DNA from: Folioceros fuciformis
Lineage: Eukaryota > Anthocerotophyta > Anthocerotopsida > Anthocerotales
DNA length: 47,559 bases
Assembly (NCBI GenBank): GCA_049999805.1
Contig: JBNGIO010006373.1
Span: forward strand, 474,770 to 522,328
Direction: 5' to 3'
Part shown: positions 1-11,515 of the stretch, piece after piece
Layout: every line of letters starts with the position of its first letter
How positions within the stretch are numbered: the first letter of the stretch is position 1
Notes under the pieces: model-generated
Databases searched by the model: none
What the model was told of the DNA's origin: nothing
What the model saw: only the letters and a program-made list of their open reading frames with translations
Program-made: the position numbers and the translations under genes

Positions 1-767
1 CCTCTCCCTCCTTCTCCCTCTCCCTGGCCATCGTCCCTGCGCCCAAGGCCCTTGTCGTTTCTGCCGGATTCTTGGAAAGGCCTCCGCATCCGCCACTGTC
101 TGCCCGGCCTTCCCTTGGGCCGCTCTCGGCAGGGCCGTGCTTCTGCTGTGCTTTCGGTCGTGCCTGTCAGACACCAGGAGCCTCCTCGAATCTACGTACA
201 CCTGGATCGGGTGCGATTAGGACCGTCTTCATACGAGCACATCTTCCTGTCCCACCCCTGCCGGACGCACTGTTAAGCCTTCAGTTTGCCGGACCTTTCT
301 CGCCTCATTTACGCACGGGATGCGTTGCCATGAGCAGGTGCGCGCGACTTGTCAGGAGTGTACAGTGTCTGCCTGGTGTGAGCGTGGAAATGGGAGGCCT
401 TGGGATTGTGGAGTTGTGAAGATAAATTTTTGGGCCGTGAGGGAGAAGCGGCACTGTTTTTGTTTTTGGTTTGCTGCTGGCTGGAACTGTGATTGAATGA
501 ATGCTGGATTCGGACTCGCACACTGTTGTCACGTTTTAGTCTCTACGTTGTGGCTCATAATTTCTACACTGGTCGAGGTGCTGTAGGAAGACTGTGTTAG
601 TGATCAATTGCGGCAAGCGACAGAGGTCGGACCTTCTTTTTTTTTGCCTACGGGAGAAGACGGAAGGAGGAGGGACTGGCCCGCCCGAGGTTGATGCATT
701 TGTGATGAGAATGCCTGGCCCGGCCGCAGCGCATGGTAGGACTGGTGGATGCGTGTGTTTTTGAGCT
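1..767 (+). other. 5' leader or upstream region, no gene recognised
   Basis: The first 50 bases are strongly pyrimidine-rich (repeats of CTCCCT). Short frames overlap on both strands here, including one of 115 codons at 72-419, but none resembles a known protein. The stretch leads directly into the PLP-transferase start at 768, so it is most simply its promoter and transcribed leader. Confidence 0.4.
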
Positions 768-3700
768 ATGGGATACAAGGATAGCGCGTACAAGGACTCT
801 AGATCCCCTGGTGAGGAGCCGGGGAAGCACAAGTGGAGCTCGGAACCTCTGCCGCCCAGGCCAACCAAAGGGAGCACGGAGAAAACGCCCTCCCTTTCCC
901 CTGAGGACACGTTGCGCAGGAACACGTCCCATGGCTCGCCACCGGCGTCTCGGGGACAAGGGCAGGGCGGGACTACAGACCAGGTGCCGGATCGCAGGCA
1001 GATAGCCTCGGCCTCGCCGCCTAGCAGGCCGCCGCAGACCAGGCAGCTGACGCACACGTCGTCGCTGGCCCGGGTGTCTGCCAGGAAGGAGTTTCTGAGA
1101 GCAACTCTGCAGGGACGGCACGAGTACTATTCCAATCCGGAGAGCATCCCTCCCAGCAATGTCTCCTTCGCTGGATTCCAAGGAATGTACCCTAAGTTCA
1201 AGGATACTATGGTGGCAGACGACATTCGGCGAGCGGAATATGAGCATTTGGAGGATTCAGGGCACGTCTGTTTCGACTACTCTGGATTTGGTCTCTTCTC
1301 GCACAGGCACCATGAACTCAATCCCGCTTCTTCTTCCTTCTCTCTGGCTTACGTGACAGGAAATCTGCCCACTCATGCGCTCTATGGGGCAGCGGATGAG
1401 GGCACTGTTGAGGGATACATTAGGAAGCGTATACTGGACTACCTGAATATCAACGAGGCAGACTACAGCATGGTTTTCACTTCCAGCCGAGGTACTGCAT
1501 TCAAGCTCTTGGCAGAGAGCTATCCTTTCGACGTCAGCGATCGGTTGTTGACTGCTTATGACCACGAGAGCGAGAGCGTGAAATGGATGGTGGAGAGAGC
1601 CAAGAGACAAGGTGCCAAGATCATGACGGCACACTTCAAGTGGCCCTCCCTCAGGATATCCTCCGAGGACCTCAAGAAGCAAATGCAGGTACAGTACCGC
1701 TTTGAACGTTCCAATTGCACCAAGTTCTTTCAGGTTGGTACTGGAGCCTTTTTCCTCGCCACCTGATTTGACTGGGAGATCAACCTTTCCTCATGATCAG
1801 CCTAATGGCAACCCTCACGTCACGTCTGTATTAAACAGGAACGTCGGAAGAAGAAAGACGCTGCCAAGGGCTTGTTTGTCTTTCCAGTGCAATCAAGAAT
1901 TACGGGAGCCAAGTATTCCTATCAATGGATGTCTCACGCTCAGAACAACAAGTGGCATGTGCTGCTTGATGCTACTGCCCTCGGCCCCAAGGACATGAGC
2001 TCCCTGGGACTTTCCTTGTTTCGCCCCGACTTCATCATTTCGTCTTTCTACAAAGTTTTTGGTGCTGACCCCACTGGTTTCGGCTGTCTCTTTATAAAAA
2101 ACTCCGCCATACATGCCCTGCACAGTTCATCGCGAGCCAGAGGAGTGGGCATGGTCCGGATTGTTCCAACTCTCGTTCAGCGCACCCGTGTGCCAGCAGA
2201 TGAGGGTCAAGATGAAAGAAAGACTCGGGAATCACACAGGGGCAAAATGAGCTCGGATGAGGATGGGGATAGCGACTTTCTGCCCTCTCCTCATGCTGTG
2301 CCTGCATTCTCTGGTCCTGTTGCGAGTTTCTACGCAACTGCTGAATCTGGAAGTTTGTTTATGGAGGGCAGCAGTCGTTTCACCGGTGATGATGGAGAGT
2401 TCGCCTGCTATCAGCAAAGCTTACTTGAGAAAGGTGTGAATGGGCAATATTCCAGAACCTGTGAAAGAGAGCAACTGGATGGCTCTCCAAGGCAGTATTC
2501 CCCAGAGGTTGGGTGTTCTGAAATCGTTTGCGCTTCTGGTATCGTCTTTCAATCGGGGAAAGTTTACCCGGCGTCGGGAAGCCTGAACTCGGCCAACTAT
2601 GTGGTTCCATCTGAAAGTCACTCAATGAATGCAAAGGGTGGGCAGAAGCCGCATGAGGAGAGATCGGATCAGCCGTCAGCTATCCCAAAAGTTGAGTCAC
2701 AGTTGAGCATAACCAACCAACAGGAGCCGTCGAGTTGTGCTCCACGCATCCGGGATCACCCAGGTGTGGATGTCCTGGAGCCAGACGAGGTGTCCTTCAG
2801 CTGCGATGTGAATGAGATAACTGGGACATGGGAGTCTACGGTTGTCAGGCATGAGGGGAACACGCCGGGAAATTCTTCGAGTTTTAGATTCCCTGCTTCC
2901 TCATTTCAACCCGAAACTGGGAGTGCGAGGTTCTTCAATTCCACCACGGTGATGGATCAACATAGTGTAACCTCGTCTAACAGGGCGGATCTTGGCTCAA
3001 GCACAGGTCAACCGATTAACAGGTTGACTGTGCTGATGGATGCCAACTGCGACACCTCGTCTCACTTGCTCGAGGAAGACCATCATTCCAACACGGAAGC
3101 CATAAGCGGTGAAGAGCTGTCGCAGAGTTACAGGGAAGAAGTTTCAACAAGCAAAAGCTTAAAGACGCAGGTTCAAACGAGTGGGACAGAGGAAAACAGA
3201 GGGTTAGTTTCCAGGGAAACAGAGAGGGACTACGCTCTGTATGGGTTGAGGGATGAGTTTAGCCATAGCACACTGGTTAGGGCACTGAGCAGAGAGCTTG
3301 AACTGGATGGCGTAAGCGACGTCGAAACCTGCGAGGTTGGGGAGGATGTGTACTTTCAAAGGAACTTGCACTCGAAGGGACAAATGTCTGGAGGTGCTCC
3401 TCAAGAGTACTACGACGATGAAGCGAGCGTTTTCACTGACGAGGAGTTTGAATACGGATATCAGCATGGGGACGAGGGGGATGATGACGTGGATGATGAT
3501 GATGAGGATTGGGAACCCTTGGTCCTTTGCTGTGGTTTGGATCATGCAGACTCCGTAGGCCTTACAAAAACAAACTTAAGACTACGTCTCCTCACCAACT
3601 GGTTGGTTTACTCTCTGCTGCAGCTGCGGCATCCTGGTCCTCAAGGATCAGTCGTTCCGCTAGTCCACGTCTATGGGCCAAAGGTGAAGTTCGACAGGGG

Positions 3701-4106
3701 TCACTCGGTCGCGTTCAATATCTTCGACTGGTCCGGGAAGCTGCTACCAGCAGGACTTGTACAAAGGTTAGCTGACCGCAGCAATATCGGGCTGGGTCTG
3801 GGCGTGCTACGCAACCTCGCAATTGTACCCAACGGCGAGGAGGTTCCAGGGCTTGTAGCCAAGACACGAAAGGGTTCCACGGAGGAGTCCAGGAATGGTA
3901 GTGAGGATGCCCCGTGTATTCCGGTGGTGACCGCGGGGCTGAGCTTCTTGACCAACTTCGAGGATGTATACAGATTGTGGCATTTCGTGGCCAAATTTCT
4001 GGACGTCGACTTTGTAGCTAGGGAAGTGTGGAAGTACCATAGCCTGAACCAAGAAACAGTTGTGGTGGGCTGCGATAGAAGCACCACACCTAGCATAGCA
4101 GATTGA
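768..4106 (+). CDS. PLP-dependent transferase, molybdenum cofactor sulfurase-like family
   Basis: Two exons, 768-1688 and 1839-4106, joined in phase 0 across a 150 bp GT-AG intron, give 1062 residues. The N-terminal half is an aminotransferase class V-type fold like that of the sulfurase ABA3. The lysine expected to bind pyridoxal phosphate is present at about residue 379 in SSFYKVFGADPTGFG, and the strand VLLDATALGPKD precedes it. The exon junction lies just before RRKKKDAAKGLFVFPVQSR, a conserved block of this plant subfamily (compare Arabidopsis At2g23520 and At4g37100). The fold is interrupted by a long low-complexity acidic region (about residues 430-840) ending in a run of Asp and Glu, then a conserved C-terminal block with GPKVKFDRGHSVAFNIFDW. 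No MOSC domain was seen, so this is not a full molybdenum cofactor sulfurase. The substrate is unknown. The start is the first ATG of the open frame. Confidence 0.88.
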
Positions 4107-4678
4107 GAGGGGTTCCTCACTTGTTGCATCTTAGTCATGTGGGCCACTGAGCAGGTGCACCTCCGACCTGTTTCACGATACCCCGTGAGTAGTCTAACAC
4201 GGGAGTGTACGAAGTGAGGTTGCAAGAGGGGTGCCCGCGCCCTGTCCATCTCCCCGCTCCATGGCACAATTCTAGTTAGTCTCTCGTATTCAAGACAGTG
4301 TTCAGGACTCGTGGCCATCACTGCCACGCCCGGCAGTCGCACTGCGCTGTTTTCTCCTGTGCACCGCGCTGTTTTCTCCTGTGCACCGCGCTGTTTTCTC
4401 GTGTGCACTGCGTGCTCGCAGTATGTATTAAGTATTGAGCTGGCCGCAGTTTCTGCTGAATCTTGTCCTTGTTTTGAAGCATTATTCAACGGGGCTCTCG
4501 CTCCACGGTTGAGCTCGTTGTGGATTTTGCTGTTCCAGTTGCGTATGCGGTTAGCAGTGCTGGGAAATGCTTGAGGACATATCCGTTGAAGAGGGCGTGA
4601 TGGAAGCGCAATTTCAATCGTGCAGAAGATATTGATGTGGATGCACCTGTGCCAGACTTCTTCTCTTCCTGCTGGGCG
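4107..4678. other. intergenic region between the PLP-transferase and PPR genes
   Basis: The region holds the 3' end of the PLP-transferase transcript and the leader of the PPR gene. Apart from the 22 bp tandem repeat at 4344-4409 nothing is recognised. Confidence 0.4.
4344..4409. repeat. 22 bp tandem repeat, three copies
   Basis: The unit GCGCTGTTTTCTCCTGTGCA plus two bases occurs at 4344, 4366 and 4388. The first two copies are identical and the third differs at two bases (CTCG for CTCC, and a final T). It lies about 270 bp upstream of the PPR start. Confidence 0.9.
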
Positions 4679-6142
4679 ATGAGCAGGTGGAACAGAGCTT
4701 CTTTGAGGGGCGGAGCGATAGTGGCCGCTCGGTCGTGGCGCGCCAGGGGTGTCAGGCATCCAAAAAATGTAGGCAGGCAGAGACAGGTGGTGGGCACTGC
4801 AGCAGACCAATTGGCTGTCAGCCGTGCTGTGAAGGCTTGTGCCAGGTTAAGGGCAGTGGAGGAGGGTAGGAGGATTCATGCCCACCTTGCTGTCACTGGG
4901 TTTGACAGAGATGTTGTTGTTGGGACAGCTCTCCTGGATATGTATGCCAAGTGTGGCCTGACAGACGAAGCACGTCGTGTGTTTGACAGCATTCAAGGGC
5001 GCAACGTTGTGTCATGGACTGCCATGATTGTTGGGTATTCTCGGGCTGGACAATCTGAGAAGGCTGTCGAGCTGTATGGAAAGATGGAGGAGGAAGGGCT
5101 GGAGCCCGATGTCTACCTAGGTAATACACTGATCACCCTGCTTTCCAAACGTGGGGATATGATTGGTGCGCGGAGGGTATTTGAGAGAATGTGTAGACGT
5201 GATGTTGTATCGTGGAGCTCGCTGATGTCAGGGTATGTGAAGAACGGTGAGAGTGAATCGTGCTTGAAGCTTTTTGCCCGGATGCAGGAGATGGATTTGC
5301 AACCCAGCAAAATAATGTTCCTGAGTTTGCTCAATGCCTGTGCCAGCCTTGCAGCTTTAGAGCAGGGCAGAGACGTGCACGCCCGTCTCAGAGCCAGGGG
5401 CTTGGAGTCTGACGTACTTGTGAGCAATGCTGTGATCGACATGTACGCCAAATGTGGATCTATTCAGGATGCTGTCCTGCATTTTCGCGCGATGCCTGAG
5501 CGAGATATCGTATCTTGGAACACAATGATGGTGGGGTATGCCAAGCATGGCTGTGCACAGGACGCTCTCAAACTCTTCGGTGAGATGCAGCAGGAAGGCG
5601 TGAAGGTTGATGGTGTAAGTTTCCTGGCAGTGTTGACTGCGTGCAGTTATGTTGGCTTGGTGGATGAGGCTTTTGCTCTTTTTCATGCCATGATGCCAGT
5701 TCATGATGTTGCAGCCAAAGCAGAGCACTATGCCTGCATGGTGGACCTGCTGGGACGTGCTGGGCGCCTGGAAGAGGCTGAAGAGTTTGTGGCAAGCATG
5801 CCGTGTGCACCTTCGGTGGGAGTATGGAAGGCTTTGCTGGGTGCTTGTAGGATTCACTCCAATGTGCATCTAGCAAAGTATGCGGCAGAGCAGATCCTAA
5901 AGGTGCACCCTGAGGATTCCACGGCTTATGTCCTTCTGGGGCATACCTACATGGCCTCTGACAAGTTGGAAGAGGAATATTGCTTGAGAACGATAATGAG
6001 GAACAGAGGGCTCAGAAAGGAACCCGGATGCAGCTGGATTGAGGTACAAAATTGTACGCACATTTTTGGCGTGCAAGATCGTTCTCATGCATGTCATGAG
6101 AGCATCTACGAGGAACTGCAGAACTTGCGCATCAAGATTTGA
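4679..6142 (+). CDS. PLS-class pentatricopeptide repeat protein with E domain
   Basis: Intronless frame of 487 residues. The start ATG at 4679 is the first in frame and opens an Arg-rich, acid-poor leader (MSRWNRASLRGG...), typical of a mitochondrial or plastid targeting peptide. PPR motifs run from about residue 45 to 390 in P-L-S order, with diagnostic strings such as GTALLDMYAKCG, NVVSWTAMIVGYSRAG, DVVSWSSLMSGYVKNG and DIVSWNTMMVGYAKHG. The C-terminal part has the E1/E2 signature (WKALLGACRIHSN, then KEPGCSWIEVQN and FGVQDRSH) and stops right after E2. No DYW deaminase domain follows. Proteins of this class bind single-stranded organellar RNA and specify C-to-U editing sites; an E-type member would need a DYW partner in trans. 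The target site cannot be read from the sequence. The number of repeats is small for the class. Confidence 0.93.
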   Translation: MSRWNRASLRGGAIVAARSWRARGVRHPKNVGRQRQVVGTAADQLAVSRAVKACARLRAVEEGRRIHAHLAVTGFDRDVVVGTALLDMYAKCGLTDEARRVFDSIQGRNVVSWTAMIVGYSRAGQSEKAVELYGKMEEEGLEPDVYLGNTLITLLSKRGDMIGARRVFERMCRRDVVSWSSLMSGYVKNGESESCLKLFARMQEMDLQPSKIMFLSLLNACASLAALEQGRDVHARLRARGLESDVLVSNAVIDMYAKCGSIQDAVLHFRAMPERDIVSWNTMMVGYAKHGCAQDALKLFGEMQQEGVKVDGVSFLAVLTACSYVGLVDEAFALFHAMMPVHDVAAKAEHYACMVDLLGRAGRLEEAEEFVASMPCAPSVGVWKALLGACRIHSNVHLAKYAAEQILKVHPEDSTAYVLLGHTYMASDKLEEEYCLRTIMRNRGLRKEPGCSWIEVQNCTHIFGVQDRSHACHESIYEELQNLRIKI

Positions 6143-6678
6143 GAAGTCAGTTTCGATGCTAGCAGAACCTGGATCTGCAAACTGAGGAACTGGTCCATTT
6201 AATAGCTTTCACTGTATCTTCATAACTCCGGTTGCGTTGCACGAGAAGCGAATTTGAGAAGGGAGGTGACCAGCAGGGTGCTGGGATGGAACAAGCAAAA
6301 GGTATAATAATATTTTACCTATGGGTACAACTGTTGGTGATGGAAATACTATTGTGTGACTATCCATATGTTGAGATATAAGCGGTTCACATTTTTAGAG
6401 GTAGTTTGCTACATACTGGTACACTCAGGTGGCCCGGATCCATTATTCACTTTTGCAAAACTAATGTAGATATCTGTACACTGTCTACGAATAGACCAGT
6501 TGGTCTCAACGGTAACATGATGGATAGTCTTCAAGCTGATTCATCTAGCAGCTCGCTACTTCAAACAGACGTTCATGTTGAAGATGGCTAAAAGATGGTT
6601 GAAGACTACCAATCGTGATGCAATAAATTTCACACTCACACACTCCCCTATTCTCTACTTTTCTCGTGTAATTCAATT
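6143..6678. other. convergent intergenic region
   Basis: Located between the stop codons of the PPR gene (+) and the first sulfate transporter (-). It is AT-richer than its surroundings and should hold both 3' UTRs. No conserved frame was recognised. Confidence 0.4.
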
Positions 6679-9600
6679 TTACACAGCTTTTCCTTCTTCC
6701 AAGTATTCGTTCTTCAAAAGAGCCTGGGTAACTTGGACAGCTTCCCCAACAGTGAGGAAAAACCATTCCTGGCCCAGGCGTTCCACGAAGTGTCCAGCGA
6801 TAAGTTTCTGAAGAACCACAGATCCTGGATTCGATAGCGCCAGCTGCTCACACGTTTACAACATGCCATCAGGGTCTATGGATTACATCACAGACTATAC
6901 AAAACTACTGTGTCCACCATGACGAAAGATACCTGAATGCCTCGATTCTTAAGAGCTGTGTCCAGTTCCTCGAAAGCATGAATACCAGTTGTATCTATGC
7001 TCATCACAGCTGCGGATTACAAACCCAAAGTCAAACAAAGTGAATAATTAGTGACCAAATGAACCTGCTTTGATTCATACTTATACCAAAAAACCGGAAA
7101 GCAATTCGCCTGTTTCCTCCCTCCCGTCAAGCAGGACAAACAGACCCTTGGAAGCTGTGCAAGATTGGAAGCTTACGGGACAGGTCGACAATTAAGTACT
7201 GAATCTTCAAAGACCCGGTTTGAGTCGCTCTATCCTGCACGTCTGTCACCCATCTCAAGATCCTGCAAAGAATCCCACCGAACAGTCATGCTTACTTCAC
7301 GCTCCTTCACGCATGTGCTACGCAAGGTAGAAGGAACGAGGACAAGCAAGCACCTCTCCCGAATATAGTTGGAATTTGCGAAGTAGATGGCCGCATCCAC
7401 ACGAATGATAACAATTCCTGGGATTGTGTTTGCATCAGGATATTGCAGAACATTGCGGTACACGCTTGTGCCCGGGAGATTCCCCAGAAGAGCCGTGTGG
7501 GGCCTGGTAACATGCAACAACACCTTGGCAAAGGACAAGCAGACCTGCAAGCAACAGCGCATCCAGATTGTCAGCTGCTACGACTACTCCGCCTCGTCTC
7601 GTGATGTAATAGTCGGAAGAAACCAGAATCAAGAATCAGCAGCACAAACCGCGATGAGAAGACCGATCTCCACGGAAACGAACAGAGTGCCGAAGAAAGC
7701 TCCCAAAGTCGTGATAAAGTCGAGCTTGTCTGTTTTGAAGATAAGAATTGCAGCTGGGATGTCCACGAGGGTGAGGACCGCTGTGATGATGATGACGGAG
7801 AGCGCAACCGCTGGAGCGAATTTGAACAGTGGTGTGAGGGCCACCAGCGTCAAAAGCACAACGAGGGACATCACAATGTTGGCAAGTGCGGTGTTCACTC
7901 CAGCATTGTAGTTAACGGCGGACCGAGAGAAAGACCCTGTACCGCAACACCAAAAAACCATTGTCGTCAGCCTTCTCCACGCTCGAACGATAAGCTTCGC
8001 AAACTGAACAGCTCTCGTCAGCTCAAAACTTGCCTGTTGACACATAGCAAGAACTCAACGACCCTGCGATGTTCATGAGCCCGTAGGCCACAAACTCCTT
8101 GTTTCCATCCACATGATAATCCTTCAGAGCGGCGAACGTTCGTCCAATCGCGATAGCTTCCTGCGGCACCCATTTCACCACGCAAAGGCTTGACGTCAAG
8201 AGTCCCATCCATCTTCGACTCACTACAAGATTTAGCATCGAGCTTCACCAATGACTTCCAGCATACCACGGTACTCACATTGCAAAACGTCTGGACAAGT
8301 ACGTGCAAACAGTTATCCACTTACAGCAATTGCGATCAACCCGGCGACGATTCCAATCTTCAGCCCTTGCTTCAGCATCTTTCCTTGGAAGTGAATCAGG
8401 TCCACAGACGACGGATTGACGCCCTTTCGGATATGGCCCACCTAATAAGCAGAGACAAGAAGCACGCCACACTCCGCGTCAAGCAATCGAGTAACCCGTG
8501 CTGGACCCGTCTTCAGATAACACGTCCGTCTCACGGCTGTGAGTGAGAGACTTACAGTACTAACGCCGTGCTTGTCCAGTCTTGTGACGAAAACAAACAG
8601 GGTCGACAGGATGACGGTGACGAGAGGACCAGTGGCGGCAACCCAAAATAGGCTCTTCTTCTTCTTGGCCTGCAGAGATACGGCCACGGAAAGGTGATGT
8701 TCAGTTAAGAATTCCAAGTAGAGGAAGTAGCAATGGATGCGAGGTTGAAAACAGTGCTCCGTTGCTTACAATGAATTTGACTGCGATCAAGTAGGCCATG
8801 AAGAAGAGCCCAAGAAGAATGGTGCGGTAGTTCCACTGCACATTGACGTTTCGAACAATCTTTCACAACCTTGCCCTGAGCCGAAGAGAAACATCCTCCC
8901 AACATGACCCCCTGGGATAGTAAGAGACAGGCGGATCGGAAACCCGCTCACCTGGTCGGTGTGCGTGAAGACAGAGCGCAAAACGGACACGATGTCTGTT
9001 TTGGTGGTGAAATCTTTGGAAATGTTTAGGAAGCCCTTCAATTGCTGCAGGGCTATGGTGATCGCTGCACCTCCCATGAACCCGACCACAGCAGCGTGTG
9101 ACAGGAAATCGATAACGAAACCAAGCCTGCAAGGGTGGTGTGCGGCAAGGAGCGGTGGTCCATTACACAGTTAGTTGTGCAATGTACCGCTCCTTCGCAG
9201 TCTGAGAACATGCAAGGCTTCGACCCCCGCTCACCTGAGTATCCCCAAGGCGGCCTGAATGACACCCGCAAAGAAAGTACTTGTGATGGCGAGCTCCAAG
9301 TACTGCTGGGGCTGCTTAGTGGGACTGTACTCGTCGCTGAGGAGTGTTCCCAAGAGCAGGGAAACCACAGCCACAGGCCCGATGGCCACATCCCGGGAGC
9401 TTCCCAGCACCGCATATATTAAGGGAGGCACAAAGCTCGAATCTGCCAATCCAGCAACGGTACCTCAAGACACTCATTTGACGCAAGCAAGGACTCAAAA
9501 ACATCTGCCTGGCAAGAAGAATCTCAAAATTGAGAGGCAGAGAAGGAGGGCAAAGTCACGACTCACAAAGCCCATGCTGATAAGGAAGGTGGGCAAGCTT

Positions 9601-10060
9601 GGCGTATCCCAGATCCTGCACACGGATGCTCGTCGTAAGGTCGGGCCCAGGATTGCTTTCTACTGAGAACTGAGATTCAGATGGGACCAAGAGCTGTACG
9701 GCGTTTACAAGCCAGCAGGCTCACCTGAGGAACAGCAAGACTGGCGATAGTCAATCCTGCGATGATATCCCCCTTGAGCCACTTGAGCTGATAGGACCGG
9801 CCCCATGACAAAATTGGGAAGATGTACTCCAACGCCAGGATGATCTTATTCCTGTTGCTAGGAGTCTTGAACTGCCTGAAGGGATCATCGGGGAAGAAGG
9901 TCTCGTTCACGCTGGTCTTAATTTCGTCCAGGATCCCGGCCGTGGGCGCAACCGCTACCTTGTGGACGTTGGGTACGACATCCCCCGAGATGGGCCCCGT
10001 GGCGTCAGGAGAAGGCTGGTGCCGCACCTTCCCAACCCCGTCGCCCCCCCGAGCCGCCAT
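6679..10060 (-). CDS. SULTR-type sulfate/proton cotransporter, copy A
   Basis: Thirteen exons (transcription order): 9725-10060, 9567-9615, 9235-9442, 8952-9126, 8770-8835, 8556-8669, 8325-8441, 8034-8160, 7650-7936, 7354-7544, 7177-7262, 6933-7009, 6679-6843. All phases close and give 665 residues, the usual SULTR length. The SLC26/SulP core shows [53 protein letters not shown] and [15 protein letters not shown]. The cytosolic C-terminal STAS domain has the [19 protein letters not shown] block. It should import sulfate across the plasma membrane or an internal membrane; the VHKV N-terminal block recalls plant SULTR1-3. Intron 8 starts with GC rather than GT. Tandem with copy B upstream; the same exon plan indicates gene duplication. 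Confidence 0.94.
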
Positions 10061-11515
10061 CTTCCCCTGCCCGAGTGCGCCGAGACCGACTAGGGAAGGG
10101 GAAACCAGGCGGACTCAAGCCCAGGGCGTACATACGAAGAATTGGAGCTGACATAGAGTTATATACTACCTCAGACCATTAGCCGATCCGATTGTCGCCT
10201 TCAGGAAGCAGGGCGTTGGAGAGAGCTGGAAAGCTGTTAGAGCGGATGTTGCGGGAGGAGATTCATGCACCAGCAAAATTTCTGGCCAAAATTGATTAGA
10301 ATAATGCAAGCTGCACGACCCGCGTGTCAGGACAGAGGGGCCTCTACAAGGACAAAAAGGTAGCGTCCCCAGCCCTACGACTACCGTCTCCATGCCGTCT
10401 GCCCTCTACTCACCGGAGCGGCGTGAGGTGTGGGCCGCTAGGCGTATGAGAGAGGATAGGCCCTGCCAGACTGCCACATTGGGACCAACCAAAAGTTGGC
10501 CTCCCTCTCCTCATGCTCCGTCCCTGGTCCCCACCGCTACAGCCTTCCCGGCTGACATGTCGACGCAAAATCTCAGCCCTAGGCGAGCGCCGTGGCCGGC
10601 CCTCTACCTGCTTCCCATTCCCTTCCTCTGCTCAGGACCCAGATCCAATCCGGTGAATTGCAACGAGTGATTGGCAGCTCACGCAATCTCTCTCTACCCG
10701 CACCCACTGGCTTACTTGTGACAGGACAAGAGAGACTCCAGTCTCCTTGGAGCTGTCGCAGTGTCAGGGATTACTCCTTGTTCCGTCCTTGGACCTGGCG
10801 GAGGCTTCCCACTCCCATGGCCCTTGGGACTCCCGGGACTCCCGTGCGCTCCGATTCCCTGGCTTGGGAGCTGGCAATGCTTAGCCGTTGGACGCTCGGG
10901 GCCGGGACCCGCAACCTGCAGCATCTTGCACCTTTCAATTGTCTTGAATTTTCCAGGCTTGCATTTCCTGCCTTTCTTCGCTTCGGGCAACTGGTACCAT
11001 GGCAAACATTTTTTCTTCAGCCAGTCGCATCGTCGCAGGCCCCTGCCTCTGATTGTTGCCACTCGTGCTCCTGGAGTAGAGATCGTTGAAGTACTGGAAT
11101 TCCTTGGCGATCGGATTTCGATCTTGTTAAATCCGCCTGCTCGGACTCGTCAGCGCCGCCCTTCGACGTTGGTCATGGTGTTCAGGTCGAGCGTAGACAT
11201 TCAATTACGAGCCGCACGGCAGGCACCACTCTTACGTAACACCGGCCTGGATCCATCAGAACCAATTCTTGCCTTGCAACGTCAACCTGCACGCTTAACT
11301 GAACTTGATGAATGGCACCAACTTTATTCCTCACAAATAAATGTACACTGCCAGGCAAATGTGCCTGACCACAATCTCTCTCACACATGGTTTCTCACAC
11401 CAAGTATGGGTACAGCAATCTTCGCGCAAACAGTATGGTGGTGCTGAAGGTGATGAAGGATGATCACCTCCTAAAAAAATCAAAGAATTCCACACAATCA
11501 ATTCCCACACACGAG
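10061..11515. other. spacer between the two sulfate transporter genes
   Basis: This 1.45 kb contains the promoter of copy A and the 3' UTR of copy B. Open frames here (for example 10761-11447 on + and 10712-11062 on -) overlap each other and show no family resemblance, so they are not called. Confidence 0.4.
10159..10165 (-). promoter_or_regulatory. candidate TATA box for sulfate transporter copy A
   Basis: TATATAA on the minus strand lies about 100 bp upstream of the copy A start codon. This spacing suits a TATA box with a short leader. There is no other evidence for use. Confidence 0.35.

Noticed and set aside
3470-3515. GAT microsatellite-like tract
   Set aside because: It encodes the acidic Asp/Glu run of the PLP-transferase in frame and is not an independent feature.
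10761-11447. 228-codon frame on + and 116-codon frame on the opposite strand
   Set aside because: Composition-driven in a GC-rich spacer; the two overlap and neither shows known motifs.
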